Assembly: GCA_012295275.1 (NCBI GenBank)
Contig: CM022677.1
Coordinates: 9,181,014 to 9,245,013, forward strand
Source: Chrysomallon squamiferum
Taxonomy: Eukaryota; Mollusca; Gastropoda; Neomphalida; Peltospiridae
Reading direction: 5' to 3'
Length of the DNA: 64,000 bases
Shown here: piece by piece, positions 49,301 through 64,000 of the stretch
How positions within the stretch are numbered: the stretch's first letter is position 1
How the letters are laid out: each line of letters starts with the position of its first letter
Program-made: the position numbers and the translations under genes
The notes under the pieces: model-generated
Told to the model about the DNA's origin: nothing
Database searches by the model: none
The model's input: the letters and a program-made list of their open reading frames with translations, nothing else

Positions 49301-52002
49301 GAACATCTTGTTGACCAAAAGAGAGAAACCATTAGGATGAAAAACACGAAAGTATTAGCAACACCATTCAGAAAAAACTACAACCAAGAATAACCAGAAT
49401 AGTACAGCGAGGAAGAAATATAAACACAGGCATATACTCTAATTCAGAATTAATAATTTCTCTTTGTAATCAGAAGTCTTATTGAAGCTGCACTGGAATT
49501 AAAACTGATATAAATTTATATAAATATAAATCTTGTATGTATGATGTAGTAGAGCTAACTTTGTTATGACAATACAAGGGTGCACATTTTGATTAGAGTT
49601 ACTAATCATGCATGCATAATCAACATTTCGTTTTCCTTCTCTTTTTTATGTCTGGCTTGTATTGTTTTTATATTTTATCTGCAGTTAGATATGTTACTCA
49701 AGTTGCTGCTGTTGCTGCTATATAACAGTGTTATGACATCTGTATTAATACGTACTTGCCAGACTACGCATTTGTTATAATCATTTTATTCATTTTGTTT
49801 CTTTTTAAAACCTACTGTGTTTATTATTTTCTTTCATTATTTTTTTTTACAAACATTTAAATGTTAAGACAATTCAGTTATCATTTATCTTTTCATTTCT
49901 CTGTGTGCAGTAAACTCTCATATTTGAAAAAATGAAGAAAAAAAAGAAGAATATCATAACCAGTTAAGAATTAATTTATCACTGAATTATCGCCATGACA
50001 ATCGAATCAGAAAAACAACAATGCAGGAATCGAGAACTAAGTTGTTGGTGTTTGGTTGTTTTCTTAAATGGTGTTTACACGGTTCTTTGCGGCTACTAAT
50101 AGTATTTCGCCAGAGAAATCCCAGACCATCCGATAACATTTAGCTATTATCTGAAATAAAGCTGCAACTATTGCAGACGAGTTTGTGGCCAGATTAAAAG
50201 CTGACTGTCAACACTTGTTGGTTTGCCTTATCGCTTACGCTAAGAGAGTCACGGAAGAAATAATAATCAAACAATGCGAAAGATGTTTGTTCTGGAGTGT
50301 ACTCCTTTCATTAGCCAGTGAATAAATACTGAAGATGTTATTAATTGACCAGAATGTTGTTTTTGTCAGTAGGCATAAATTACGTAATTAATTATTTTGT
50401 CCCCTACAGATATTATATTCTCTCTTATAGTAATATACTGTGTTGGTTGGAGGTTTGTGTCAGCCGTCTTTAGATATTATTTTAAGTCACCTTTGAGCCA
50501 TTTGTAAACGGTTATACAGTAGTGTATCTGCATACTGTACAAACAGAATAGAGAAAATCAGCTCAAAATACTTTACTTGTTATTACTTCAAAATACAAAT
50601 AGAGGTAATCATTTTTTTTTCTTCGTCTTATTTATTTATTCATTTATTATTGATATTTTCTTTTTTTTTTTTTATTCTTTTTTTTTTCTTTTTTTTTTTC
50701 ATAAATAAATGATCTAAAGAAATTTCAACTTGTAACTTTTTTTAAATTTATATAACTCTTACACATATTACAGAACATAAAAATAAATAGGTGAAATTAT
50801 AATGTCTTGTACTAGAATGTGTACTATACAATACACATTTACAGACGAAATATAAAGTGCTGGAGTCGCTAGTGTACAGAATACTGACAACTGAGACTGA
50901 GATGCTGTTTTCACGACCAACGTTCTGGTTCAGTGTAACGACTGGTCGGAAAGTTGGTCGTAAGTCCGTGCTGTCGTCAAACAGATGTCAAGTGTCTATG
51001 TGTAGACTTATACGTCTACTCTCGTTCATCGACATTAACTGACACACTGTAGACTCATGTACGCCGATCTACTCCAAACATTTATAAATACCAAGTACAT
51101 ATCTGACTCATTTACATGTACGTACACCCACACTGCACCCACGCAAATACACTCAAAGATGCACACATACAAATACAGACACTCAGATACACACGTACTC
51201 AACAAACTACTCTGAATAAGCTTCAGTTACACGTATCTCTCTCTCTCTTTTTCTCTCTCTCTCTCATGTAAATGTCTGTGTTTGTCTTTAACGTAAATTC
51301 GTATACATTTCTTCTCGCCTCTCCCATTCGTTGTATCCTACACGATAACAGATAAAACTGAAATAACGTCCTCCGCCGTCATTCATATAAAAATCTGTCA
51401 CATTTGGAAGAAATCTTTTTCTTATCCCTTACTTCTCATCCCTGACTAATTTAATTTTCTCTTCTTTAAGTCTCTTTGATTCGTTTGATCAATCATACAC
51501 TCGTGATTTCCGCAATGCCAATAAAACTCAAGACGCCGTTATCATATTTCGAGCAGGTATAAGCCCGAATCGTTGCCGCATGCCCCTTCCATTCTACGTC
51601 AATTTTTCCAATTAAGCCAACGGATTTATTTTATTCGTTTAACGTAAGCCGATCCAGAATTTAGAATGACACACGGGAGTCGGATGACAGAAGGCTAAGA
51701 CGACCGATAAAAACAAAATGGCGTTTAGCAATTTATTGGCCGATGGTCAGTGCTGATAGCAGCCGCCAGTGGTTTGAGAGTTCGGTGCTGGATTGATGGC
51801 GTGTTTAGGAGAAACGGTTCAAGATGTGACTGGAGTGAAGATAACGCCAGTTATCGGCCCTTGAATTAAAATCGAGAAAATGGCGTCATTTGTGTCGCTT
51901 GATGATAGACATCTTTTCAATTATTTTATTTTTAGTTTGCCATTTTCATTAATTTATTTAGTAATTAATTCATTTATTTTATTTCTCCTTGCTATCAGTT
52001 GA

Positions 52003-52053
<51 letters not shown>

Positions 52054-53841
52054 TATTTATATGATACTAAAACCTGTTCAGTAGTTATAGAAATAACAGT
52101 CCTTGTAATACTAGAAGAAGCTTTAACTAATGTTATTAGTTATAGAAGTAGCCATATAATGGTAATAGAAGTCACCAGATTTTTGGTAATGTAAGTTGCG
52201 ATATTAGACGTAATAACTGATGGTGATAGTAACATCAGTAGTATAATTGTTGAAGTTGTAGCAGTAGTAGTAGAAATAGTCGCAGTGGCAGCATATATGT
52301 GTGTGTGTATTTTACTTTCAGTAACTTTATCATTTTTCAAATTCAGTCGTCTATCTTTAGAATTATTAATACCATTTTATTCTCATATGTAAATTCCTCC
52401 ATGGAATTTACGCTCCTACTAAAAAATATTAGAGTTACTAATCTCAGTAGAAAGGTTATAATTAAAGAAAAATTTCCATATTTGATTTATTACCAGGTGT
52501 TACAGCAGGCTTTGAAATTTATAAACCAAAATTCAATTATCTCCTTGTCTTATCCTTCTTTGCATGCATATAAAGCCCCCAAAAAGCTTAGGACTTTTGT
52601 ATGAACGGTTTTTCTTAAACCGCCTGTCTCGTGTAAAATATTGCCCGATAACAAGTTTATACACCCCCGTCTCAGTTTTTAAAACGAAGTAATAAAAGTA
52701 TCTCCATGCTTGAAACAAAGGATAATAATCCCATAATTCTGTGCGAGAAAGGATATGACTTACTAAAAAAAAGATTCCCAGGATTATTTTTAAAATCAAG
52801 GGATATAACTCTGAAGAAAGTAATTTTAGAATCTGTAGAAAAGTGGATGAAAGTAATAATGTAAAAAATAATAATAGTAGTAAAAAAGGGATAATTTAAA
52901 AAAAAATGAAATTCTAAAGAATTTTTTTAGGATGTTTTTCTGTTCAATCTTTTCCTTTTTTAGCTGTTCTTCGTGTTGTTTTTTTTTTTTGTGTGTGGGT
53001 TTTTTTAAAGTATTTTTCGATTCTTGTCATTGATTTAAATTCAGTTTTGTGTTTCTCTATATCTGTTTTTTGTTGTTGTTTTTTGTTTTAATAATCTATT
53101 TTGTCAGTCTGTCTGTTTGTTATTTTGTTAAATTCCGTGTATTTCATAGAGCGCAATACAAAAATTAATATGTGTGTGTATGTGTGTGTGTGTGTGTGTA
53201 TTAAAAATATAAAACCACATAGAGATAGGAAGAGAAGGGACAGACACAGGTCTGTGAACATATACATATACATAAATATATACATACATACATCCTTCAA
53301 TTAAATATAAATCAAAAATACAAAATATTAAGTTTACTTTTGCCAACAAATATGATCTTTTTATCAGATATCTAGATAATCAAATTAAATATTAATACGT
53401 CTGTGGACACATCAATGAAAGAGTCGAGTATCTTCAACGGACATCATCACTTTAACTCTAAACTTCTTACATCTACTCTACTTTGATAATAATAATCTGC
53501 CGCCGAAATAATATTCTCGTAAACAAGCGCGAATTCTCTGGATTTTTTCCAGACCTATCAAAGAGAAATCTGTTTGGCCCTGTCCCACGCTTCGTATCTG
53601 ATCTGACAGATGCTAATACTATTATTAATATTTTTAATATTCACTTGATTTAATAATTTTCTAATAAGTTTATTTATTAGCTGTCAGTTAATTTTGTCAG
53701 TCAAGATTGCTTTGTTCCGTCATCGTAAGCGGAACGGGTCTTTGATCGTTCGTGTTATTTCGGAATCATTCGTTAATTTCGCTCGTAGATAGATGTAGAT
53801 GTAATGAATGTTTACGTAGAATTAAATATAAAAATTAAAAA

Positions 53842-54141
<300 letters not shown>

Positions 54142-54852
54142 GTATCCACATACATATAGAGGCATATAGAAATAAAAAGAATAGAAACTTTTGCACTAGA
54201 CGATCTTGAAAACAATCTTTACTGATGCAGTTCTCAAAAACGTAGACAATTCCAATCACGACATGGTAATTAATCCGGAAACTTATCGTTAAAAGACTTT
54301 AAAATTCGGAATGTAGCAATTAATCGGCAGTCTTACTTTTAAAGTTGTTAAAACATGGACGAACTCATCAGTAATTTGATTGCAACAAGTTTCTCCCAGA
54401 AATGGCGCTGCAGACGATTAGAGTTTCTTTCTAAATTGATGTTGAATCGAGACAACAAAACACGTTCATTGGTTTTAGATCAACGAACGGAATTGTATTC
54501 TCAACTCATGTACCAAATTTCCTTTACAAATGACGAAAACACTGCCGTAGAGAAACGAAATAAACCGATGATTGACGGACATATCCTATAAGATTAAATA
54601 AATTACTAAATGGAATTAACTAACGAGAAAAAAGATTACTAACAAAAAAAAAAAAGAAAAACAAAAAAAAAGGAATTAAAAAAAATAAAATAAACAAAGA
54701 GAAAAAAAACTGAAGGAAAAAACCAAAAACAAAGTTGAAACAACAAATAAACAATTCATCAGAAGATCAACATAATTTTGTCCTAGGTTTCATATAAATG
54801 CCACACCTACAACTGAAACAACCACACACTCGTAACATACAGCCGCACCCCC

Positions 54853-54884
<32 letters not shown>

Positions 54885-55226
54885 GTACGGAATAACCTTC
54901 CTAGAATTAACTGGTTAATTAAAACAAATTAAGCGTTTAGGTGTATTGTTATCTAGAAATAACCTTTAACAGTTACGTTACGGAAAACAAAGCTCGCAGG
55001 AGGCTGAGATAAGAAGAGTTTTTGTTAGCGGGATAAAGTCTCCCAGTCGTCCGTGAAGCGGCTCACGAAATTACTCAGTGTTCGGAAAAGAAGAAAAATA
55101 CTGTAAATAAATTATTCACAGCGTGTTGACTGGTTTATTTAGATAATGATAGGAGTTACTTTTTTATCAGAGAGAAAACATATCTAATTTATTCTTATTT
55201 ATTCTTATTTATCTTGCTGTTTATCT

Positions 55227-55346
<120 letters not shown>

Positions 55347-55738
55347 ATCTGTCACACTCTCTCTCTCTCTCGTTCTGTTTCGCAGGTCTTAACTTCTGTC
55401 TTCTTTTCTCTCTCTCTCTGCTAGACATTATTTTGTTAGTATATTTTACCTTTGATGAATAAGAAAGAATTAGCAAATTCAATTAGCACGTTACACGTTA
55501 TCTTTGACTATTTTATTTACTTTTTATTATAACTATTCTTTAAATCGTCATAATCATTTTCATCATCATCAAAATCATTTTCTTGTAACTTTTCCCTTTC
55601 ATTTCCTTCATGTTTTTAAAATTATTATTCTATTATCGCTAAAAGATTGGTAAATACAGACATTTTATTATTATGATAGAAATTTATAGAAGTAACGTTT
55701 AGTCGACAAATTTAAATTCATCTAAATAAACAAACTAA

Positions 55739-55777
<39 letters not shown>

Positions 55778-56752
55778 GTAAATGCATACTCTCGCCAATT
55801 ACAAATATAATAATAATTTGTTCATATTTAAATCACATTAAACTTTAAATATGTGCAGGTTTGCTCTTTAATTATTTCTGTGGTTGTTAATGATGTTTAA
55901 AATCTATTATTTAGTCAACAAAAAAGCGGATTATAAATATTCATTTTAAATTTTAAGATCTCTCGAAACCAAAACGTAAATTTAATCAAGAAAGTAGTTA
56001 CGGTAATTGGGACTATATCGGCTTGCGTTAAGATACCAAATAAAATCCCTTTTGTGATCCGCCGGAAATAGTGGGAGGAAAATGGCGCCGTAGCGTAGAG
56101 ACGTTCATGATCTGTGTTTCGGTTTGCGTATTTCGTTTTCCCAATGGATTCTTTATGTTAAAGTTTGGCGAATATTTCTTTTCTCTTGACCTTTCAATCG
56201 ATAAAGTGCAACGAAACCGAAACGGTGTATCTTTTTTTTTATTATAAATTTAAAAGATTCAGTTTCCAGTGCTAATCCCTGCTGGCGATGACACAAAGCG
56301 ACGGAGTGACACATTAATTGTTTTAAGAGATTTACTGTGCGACTCAGTTAGATGTTAAGCCACGGAATCCGGTGTTTGAACGGATTACACACCACGTCTC
56401 GACAGTGTGTGTGTGTGTTGACATAAATACGTCAGTTAAGAGGCATTAAAAGTGGAAAATAAAAGAAAGAACGGGTTTATTGGTTTCTGTCAAGCTACCA
56501 TTGAATGTTTGTGTTATTAAAGACGCATAATGAGATGGAAAACCGCCCTCGGTTATAAGCTGCTTATGTTTATTTATTAATTATAACAGAAAAACCTTAA
56601 CCGATATCGTAATTAGATCTGTATTTACATGCATACATACATAGATACATACATCTCATTAAGTGTCCCTAATAACACAAACACACAATGGTACATATAT
56701 ACATACGTACTACCTACCTACCTATCTACATACATACATACACATACATACA

Positions 56753-56785
<33 letters not shown>

Positions 56786-56807
56786 GCATACATACATACA
56801 TACATAC

Positions 56808-56841
<34 letters not shown>

Positions 56842-57559
56842 TTGTGTGTGTGTCTCTCTCTATATAATATATAGATGTTTATATTTGAGTATGTGTGTGT
56901 GTGCGTGCATGTCTATATTCATATACGTCTATCTATCTGTCTGTCTATCTCTCTATGTATACACACACACACAGACACAAATACACCTATCATAGACAGC
57001 AGAATAAAAATAAATAACGCAGCTTTTGTGATCGGAACGGAAGATAACGGTTATATTATGCATGATTACCTTACTATGCTTTACTAACGTTATATCGGTT
57101 GCTCGCCATTATAAATTATAAACATTCTCGTTTCGGTTCGGTTCTTTGCCGTCTGTTACGATAAACACACAGTGCCCGCGAATCTGCAGAGGCGTAACAT
57201 AAACCATTTAAGCAGATGACAACGATAAATAAATAAATAAGTAAACAAGATTTTAATTTGTGCAGTCTGTCTCTTTAATTTGGTATAAAACGAGTTGTAA
57301 AATAATAACTGTTTCTTCCGGTCTGCATGCTGTATACTGAATTATGTGTATGAAATACAACTGTTACTAAAAACCATCTGATCCCTTCTAAATAAATATA
57401 TATAAACATTATTATTTTTTAATTAACATTTTCTTAATATATGTCATTTATTATATTTTCACTAAATGGGGACATTGTTTGTTAATGCAAATTATTTTGT
57501 ATTTATTACTTTGTACTCTTAATACTATTTCCACCACCATCATCATCATCATCATCATC

Positions 57560-57634
<75 letters not shown>

Positions 57635-58428
57635 GTCTGTCTCTCTCTATTTCTTTCATTGCATACGTTCCTATTTATTTACTTATTTATTTATTTTATT
57701 GTTCATTTTTTATAATGTTTTTGTTTTTATGTATGTTTATAAAAATGGAGTTACCGTTTAACAATTTATAAATAATAAGGAAAGGAAGAAAAAAGAAAGA
57801 AGAGAAAAAAAGAAAAGGAAAGAAACGAAAAAGAAAAATACTTTATGCATTTTCGATTTCTAACAATTCTCTCAGAGGGTATCGATTGTCCAGGCATGTA
57901 CTTTCAAAAATAACTTGTAAAACGCTCTATTAAAAACGAGACTCTTTGTGACCTTTGACACTACGTCAGATAGATCAGTTAAGCGCGCACGTATAGTCGC
58001 GCGAACTAATCCCCGCGGCGATGAACTGCCGCCTAACAGGAAAGCTGCCGTCTGCTTTGCAGTTCACGATGATTGACGAACCAGCTATCGTAAATCTCCG
58101 GAGGATTCCGTATTTTTCTTTTTCCATGCAGCTCTTTAATCAACAGCAGATGAGAATTAATATCAAATGTACATTTTTTAAATTTAATCTTTTTATTTTA
58201 TTTTATTTTTTATTTATATTTTTATTTATTTATTTATTTTTTGATTTGCTATCACTTCGGTTTTTGTGTTTGTTTGTTTGGTTGTTGTTTTTTGTTTGTT
58301 TTTTTGTTTAGTATTCAATTTTTTTTCTCGCGTTTGTTACCTGTTATAACTTTTTAACGTTCTTATTTCATTGAGTTTATCAAAAACTGACAAGATAAAT
58401 ATATTCATGTTCGTGTATGAGTGTGACG

Positions 58429-58431
<3 letters not shown>

Positions 58432-58513
<82 letters not shown>
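58432..58513. repeat. (GA)n microsatellite
   Basis: About 82 bases of GA with no nearby gene signal. Confidence 0.95.
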
Positions 58514-58514
<1 letters not shown>

Positions 58515-58640
58515 ATCTAGCAGGAATTTAAGGATACACACTGAACTTTTAAATTTCCTCTGTTAACCCGTAAATTATTAAGTAGGAAAAATCTATTTCA
58601 TTTTGTTTCCCGTCATGCAATACTCCTTTACTAATCTCCG

Positions 58641-58865
58641 TATTAATTAATATTTATGAGTTGTTAGTATATAAGTAACAATTAATACAATTTATTAAAT
58701 CTCTCAGTTAATATTTATGAACTGTCAATTATATAAGTAACAATTAATATTCTTTATTAACTCTGTGAATTAATAAATAATTTATGGGTTGGCAGTTATA
58801 TGAGCACACCTTTTATTAAATCTCTGAAATAATTAATGTTTATGAGGGTGTCAGTTACGTAACTG
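58641..58865. repeat. Degenerate tandem repeat, about four units of 60-65 bp
   Basis: Units share AATTAATATTTATGAG, GTTATATAAGTAACAATTAA and TTTATTAAATCTCTGA-like segments, restarting at about 58641, 58706, 58768 and 58826. Confidence 0.75.
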
Positions 58866-59133
58866 TAGTAATGAATTCAACGAATTCAACGTAACTAACG
58901 TTTCGAAAGGGCGTAGTAATCAAACTGTCGTAACCCAGCTGTCGTAAAACAGAAAAAGTACTGAAATACAAGGAACAAACGATGGACTCTAACCCCAAAT
59001 ATAACAATTAACAAGAAAAACAAGCTGAACACTTTTCGCAAAGCCACGTGATTCAGCAATGAAAAACACACACAAATTACGAATTGTTAATTTGATATTC
59101 TAGATATTGATTTATTTGGTTTATAAATTTAGG

Positions 59134-59215
59134 CAGGGGCGGACCTAGGGTATGGGGAAATGGAGGCGCCGCTCTGTCTGCATGCAATACTAATAAGTTT
59201 TAGTATGCAGATAAC
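59134..59215 (+). mobile_element. Possible terminus of a DNA transposon
   Basis: CAGGGGCGGACCTAGGGTAT resembles the CAGGGGCGGATCCAGG-type ends common to hAT-like elements of invertebrates (recalled). A short imperfect inverted repeat (CTGCATGCAATACTA and TTAGTATGCAG, 59179-59213) follows. The opposite terminus was not found, so it may be a solo or truncated end. Confidence 0.35.
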
Positions 59216-59620
59216 ATTCAAGATGCAATAAATTTTAATGTAAGATAGAAGGAAGAATAATAATAAGCACAAAACGACAACAAACAATACAACTGACATG
59301 CTGTTACTATTACCACAATTACTCCTACTTCTAACATACTATTACCATTATTTCTACTACCACTAGTATATGACTACCACCATTATAAATTACTACTCAA
59401 CTACTACTATTACTGCTATTATTGATACTGGTGCTGCTGCTGCTACCACTGCTACCACTACTACTACAACTACTTCTACTATAACCACCAGCACAGAACT
59501 GCCACACTGTTGCTTAATTATACTATTTCTTTTATTGTTACTACCACTTCAACCATTACAACAACTACCTCTACTACTACTTCTATTACCAACACCATCA
59601 TCACCATCCGCTGTACCAGT

Positions 59621-59621
<1 letters not shown>

Positions 59622-59708
<87 letters not shown>
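59622..59708. repeat. (CT)n microsatellite
   Basis: CT array preceded by a TAC/CAC-type trinucleotide-rich stretch (59290-59610) and followed by a CpG-containing island. Confidence 0.95.
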
Positions 59709-59714
<6 letters not shown>

Positions 59715-60429
59715 TCGTCTGTGGACAGACAATTCACCACGTCTGACTGACGACACAGAGTTTTCGTGTTTGTTACGCCTTCGATCATCTTCGCGTCTTG
59801 GGAAGTCCGCGCGAGTACCGCTGCTTACGGCAAACAACGGAATCTGTCGCGGTCGCCACGAAACGGCTCAATCATTAAGTCAAAATGGTTTGTGTAAATT
59901 GTGGCATTGACAAAAATGCCGAAAATAACTCGCGATGTTCATTATAGCTCAAATGGCTGACATTATGCTCGCCTGTCGATGAATTTACGTTGAAATGTTG
60001 AAACAAGAGAGAAGTTTATAATTGTTGCTAGAATCGAAAAATTATATGTCGATATAATGATCGAATTTAGAATGAATTTAGAATGCAGACAACTTGGATG
60101 GTGATAATTGTGATCAAACAGTCTTCTCTCGCATACAGTTTGATTATAATTAATAGAAACGCTCATATAATATAAATTTTGAAAAATACATTTATATGTG
60201 TGGTATGTATCTGAGTCTGTTGTTATATAAAGAAATAACTTACACTTAAAACAGTAGCTACATACATATATACACACCTACGTGTAAACACACACGATAT
60301 ATAAATTAACTGATATAGACTACAGAGTCAGAGGAATACAGAGAGACAGACAGACACAGACAGACACAGACAGACAGCAGACAGGAAAAGAGACACACAG
60401 ACTGATAGGGAGGCACAGACTGACAACTA

Positions 60430-60578
60430 TATAGATAGGTAGATATACAGATAGATAGATAAGCTAGATAGGTAGATATATAGATAGATAGATGTGCAGA
60501 TATATAGATAGATAGATAGATAAGCTAGATAGGTAGATATATAGATAGATAGATAGACTGATATATATATATAGACAT

Positions 60579-60615
<37 letters not shown>

Positions 60616-60620
60616 CAGAT
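60430..60620. repeat. (GATA)n tetranucleotide array
   Basis: Imperfect GATA/TAGA repeats with AGGTAGATAT interruptions. It is preceded by CAGACAGA repeats (60345-60385). Confidence 0.9.
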
Positions 60621-61448
60621 ATACAACTAGAGAGATTATATAGTATTTCGTATCTAAAATATTCTAACAACGAATTCTTTTATTCATTTAACTTATTCTT
60701 TCTTTCTCACTTTTTTATCACCGAAAGGAAAATATTCCGGAAATTATTATACGAAGAATAACGACATTTACCGGAAGTCTGTTCCTTTACAAATATATTT
60801 TCGTCAAGTGATTGTAAGTAAATCTTTCAAATTTCTTCAAGTGGATTTTTAAAACCCATCTTTGGAAACGGCTTGAGTCACACAAAGAACTTGTAGTGCG
60901 ACAATATCGATGTAAGAATTTATCACAGAAGAAGCGATTCATCTCCGGAAACACTCGAGCAGGAAATAGACTGGTACGGCACACAGTTCAATCAATGCAG
61001 CGTAACACTCGAGAAAAACGGATAACTGTTTCGTGTCGCTTACGCAGAAATATTGTATTCTTCCGATGATAGAGTCAACAACGACCACACTGTCGGTTTG
61101 ACTGCTTTATTATAAGAATTTCATCTTAATGCGAACGACAAATAAGATTAAATATGCAGTCTATTGATTCTGTTTGATCGCCGCCGCGCACTAATTGCGA
61201 GAACAATGAACGAGACTCTCTTTAAGCGTGGCTGAAACGAATTTTCTAGTTTAGTTAACACTTCACGCAGAGTCTTTGAAGTAGTCGAGTTGTCTTCTCT
61301 TTTAAAATGCAGGGGGCGTTTTCGTTGAATAAACAATTGTTGAGTCCAGTCTGTTGTCGCGAAACATCCATGCATGATCTCTGTCTCTGTTTGGTTTCAG
61401 TATATATATATAGAGAGAGAGAGACAGATTAACATTAGATATGTCTTC

Positions 61449-61449
<1 letters not shown>

Positions 61450-61524
<75 letters not shown>
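61450..61524. repeat. (CT)n microsatellite
   Basis: About 75 bases of CT. Confidence 0.95.
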
Positions 61525-61527
<3 letters not shown>

Positions 61528-62404
61528 CAACTGATTACGTGCATCTGCCTGTCAGTATGTACTTGTTATTTGTCTGTATAGATATGTCTGTCCATTTAGC
61601 TACAATTTTGTTATCTCTCAGTATCATCCACCCCAACAGTTAATGTGGGAGTGTATGGGCGTGTGTGAGTGTGTGTGTGTGTCTATCTATCATCTATTTT
61701 TCTTTCTTTTTTTGCTTTCTTTTTTCTTCCTATATGTGTGTGCGTGGGTTTATGTACGCGCATGTGTAGGTGTTTTTGTTTGTGTATGTATGTACGTCTG
61801 TATATATATATAATCAGGATCATTAATAGCTATATATTATTTAAAATTCTTGCTGTGTTCAGTAATAGATAAGCAATTAAAACAGACTTTATTAAACGTA
61901 CTGACAGTTTCTCCTTGCACAGATGACATGTCGGCACGAACAGTAAGGCGTTATTAATTTTCGTTTCATAAAATATTCACAAATTTATACTTAACCGGTG
62001 CCTTTGTCTATAAAATACGCAATTAGTAGAGGTTTAATGGATTTGTACGTTACAATACTCCAGTCTTAGTAACGGCACACACTTGCATCGCCTGATAGAA
62101 TTATTAAACAAATATTAAATTTAAACGTTAATTAAGTTACGTTTTCTACGTATTTATGTACAATTAATATTCAGACAGATAGATTAGGTTTGTCTGAATA
62201 AAGGGAATATTAAGAAACGTTAGCCTGTATTAAATTTCTTAAGGTTTCTTTCGTTATTGTTTCTTCTGTCAGAGTAATAATGTTAGTAGTAGCAGTAGCA
62301 GTAATGTTAGATAATGTAGTAAAGTCTTTATTTCAAAGTAATATTATTAGTAGTAAATATCAAGTAAGAAAATATTTGTTTTGATGTAATATATATATAT
62401 ATAT

Positions 62405-62413
62405 AGAGAGAGA

Positions 62414-62490
<77 letters not shown>
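62405..62490. repeat. (GA)n microsatellite
   Basis: GA array following a short TA run. Confidence 0.95.
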
Positions 62491-62495
<5 letters not shown>

Positions 62496-63283
62496 GAGAG
62501 AGACAAAAGCAGGTACTAATTTTTTTTTTGATTTCAAGAAGCAGAAATTTAATTAGCCGATCATTTGATTTCTACAGTCGAAAATAAAAACAGAAAGAAA
62601 CCGAAAAATTAATGTCTTATTTCACATGTGAATATTTCTGTTATAATATTCATTTATTTTTTTTATTTTTTTATTTTGCTCTTTCGCTGATTTAGTCTGA
62701 TAAATGAAAAACCTTTTTCACAAATACTTTACATATTATAAAGTATTTGTTACTTTCGAAAGTCCAGTAAAGATGAAGGAATACAAAGGGTGTTTATTAA
62801 AATATCGATGGGTCTGTGATAAGTGAATTAGGAATATCTAATTTACAATTAATGTAATTAGTTTCTGGTTCCGTTATGTCAACCGATACCAATTTGATCT
62901 CGAACTCAATCAAACGACAGAAGGGTTAAAAAATAAATTAAGTTGAACGTAAACACAAAAGACAGGAACCAGCTTGACAGAACACAGATTTTTACACGAA
63001 GACCAATTAACTTTCATAGATTTACTTGATGTTGTACAGCGACTGCCTTTGATAATCTAGAGCGCACACACGTACGTACTACTATATACATACATACAAT
63101 ACATACATATATGTACCCGCCAGTGCGTACCCGAATATTGTCTATATGCAGGGTCCAGTCAGATGAACATTTGACGAGAATATTCAAAATCCTAAACTAC
63201 GTATCTAAGTATACATACATATATACAAACGTACGTACGTAAATACACACATACATGCATACATGAATGTACGTAATTGATTA

Positions 63284-63287
<4 letters not shown>

Positions 63288-63371
<84 letters not shown>
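63288..63371. repeat. (CT)n microsatellite
   Basis: About 84 bases of CT, preceded by TACA/CGTA-rich sequence (63200-63280). Confidence 0.95.
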
Positions 63372-63373
<2 letters not shown>

Positions 63374-63576
63374 TTACTGTAAGATTTTGTTAAGTCAACA
63401 CGTTTGACTTCAGAATAAAGAAGGCTCGACTCAAGGGAATGTTGTTTAAATTTGTCACATAGGTGGCTCAAAATAGTTTCTTAAATTACTACAGAACATC
63501 GTGTTTTGTTTTGGTAACTCATCTGTACTTTTTCTGAGACTGTTTATATAAATCCAAAATACCAAAGTGAAAATCT

Positions 63577-63677
<101 letters not shown>

Positions 63678-64000
63678 AGATACACAATGATTAAAAGGAA
63701 TGATCTCTAGATTCATAACCGTCATTAAACAGAATTGCTTTCCTGCTTGTAAATTAAACATATTATAAAAACAGAAACAAGGAAAAAATAAAATATTCAT
63801 GTGTTTTGTTTCTGAGGTATTGATTTTTATTATGTTGAAATTATCGCTGTTACAATTGCTTTAAATAAATATTTCATTTAACAAATGTTGGCTTCTTACT
63901 TTTATGTAATATATAGTAATTACCTAGCAGATTAGTTTATTGTTACAGAGACGTATTCTTTAAAACAGCAACAACAAAAACAACAAGAACAAATAATAAT

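Noticed and set aside
52360-52400. Minus-strand ATG reading MEEFTYENKM with a GT after it, as the missing first HDC exon
   Set aside because: The donor GTATTA is weak and leaves phase 0, whereas the next exon needs one leftover base; the text after EEF does not fit HDC.
54355-54591. 78-codon plus-strand frame MDELISNLIATSF...
   Set aside because: Ordinary composition, but no recognisable family, no start context or splice support, and a chance frame of this length is expected here.
58060-58130. Minus-strand ATG reading MEKEKYGILRR with a possible in-phase donor, as the missing first HDC exon
   Set aside because: The phase works, but the donor GTTCGT is poor and the residues before the junction do not resemble HDC starts. 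Left as an unproven possibility.

Overview
This is eukaryotic, invertebrate-type nuclear DNA. Protein-coding genes are split into short exons with GT-AG introns. The non-coding sequence is strongly AT-rich and packed with long dinucleotide arrays ((CT)n/(GA)n up to about 320 bp), AAT/TTA arrays, A/T runs and minisatellites. The protein similarities (an RFX5/RFX7-class transcription factor, an arthropod-like histidine decarboxylase, and a secreted/membrane protein of the metazoan LolA-like type) fit a lophotrochozoan, most likely a mollusc. The species is an inference and I cannot name it. I reconstructed gene models by hand from splice sites, reading-frame phase and recalled family sequence. 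No search was run.

Layout. (1) 1-8786, plus strand: the 3' part of an RFX7-like gene. Three exons are visible (329-401, 1452-1656, 2006-8786). The DNA-binding domain lies 5' of the window. The giant last exon carries a one-base frame break near 2736. (2) 8787-16244: very AT-rich space between convergent genes, with no gene that I can support; it holds a fold-back inverted repeat at 14233-14977. (3) 16245-27752, minus strand: a complete 16-exon gene for a 688-residue protein with signal peptide, two related extracellular modules, a proline/glutamine-rich linker, a third module and one C-terminal membrane helix. All 16 exon phases agree. Non-coding 5' exon candidates lie at 28949 and 29046, with a perfect GTCACGTGAC (CLEAR/E-box) palindrome just upstream. 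(4) 29100-35274: repeat-rich intergenic DNA with a 112-bp palindrome and a duplicated block of about 700 bp whose two copies each end in poly(A). (5) 35275-48847, minus strand: histidine decarboxylase. Thirteen exons are found, including one of 20 nt; only the first coding exon (about ten residues expected) is not found. (6) 48848-64000: simple repeats with islands of less AT-rich sequence and no supported gene; this is either the first HDC intron or HDC upstream sequence.

How the parts relate. There is no sign of a shared pathway. HDC makes histamine from histidine. The RFX7-like protein is a nuclear regulator. The membrane protein's role is unknown, although its promoter motif hints at lysosomal/TFEB-type control. 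The most unusual pattern is that several minisatellites appear to have grown across, or right beside, splice junctions. In two introns (20909-21415 and 39109-40085) the repeat unit contains a copy of the real 3' splice acceptor plus the first exon bases, giving about 17 and about 42 decoy acceptors in a row. Other remnants of exon copying are an 80-bp coding fragment inside an RFX7 intron (1701-1780) and a collapsed, CT-filled copy of an exon at 18609-18775.
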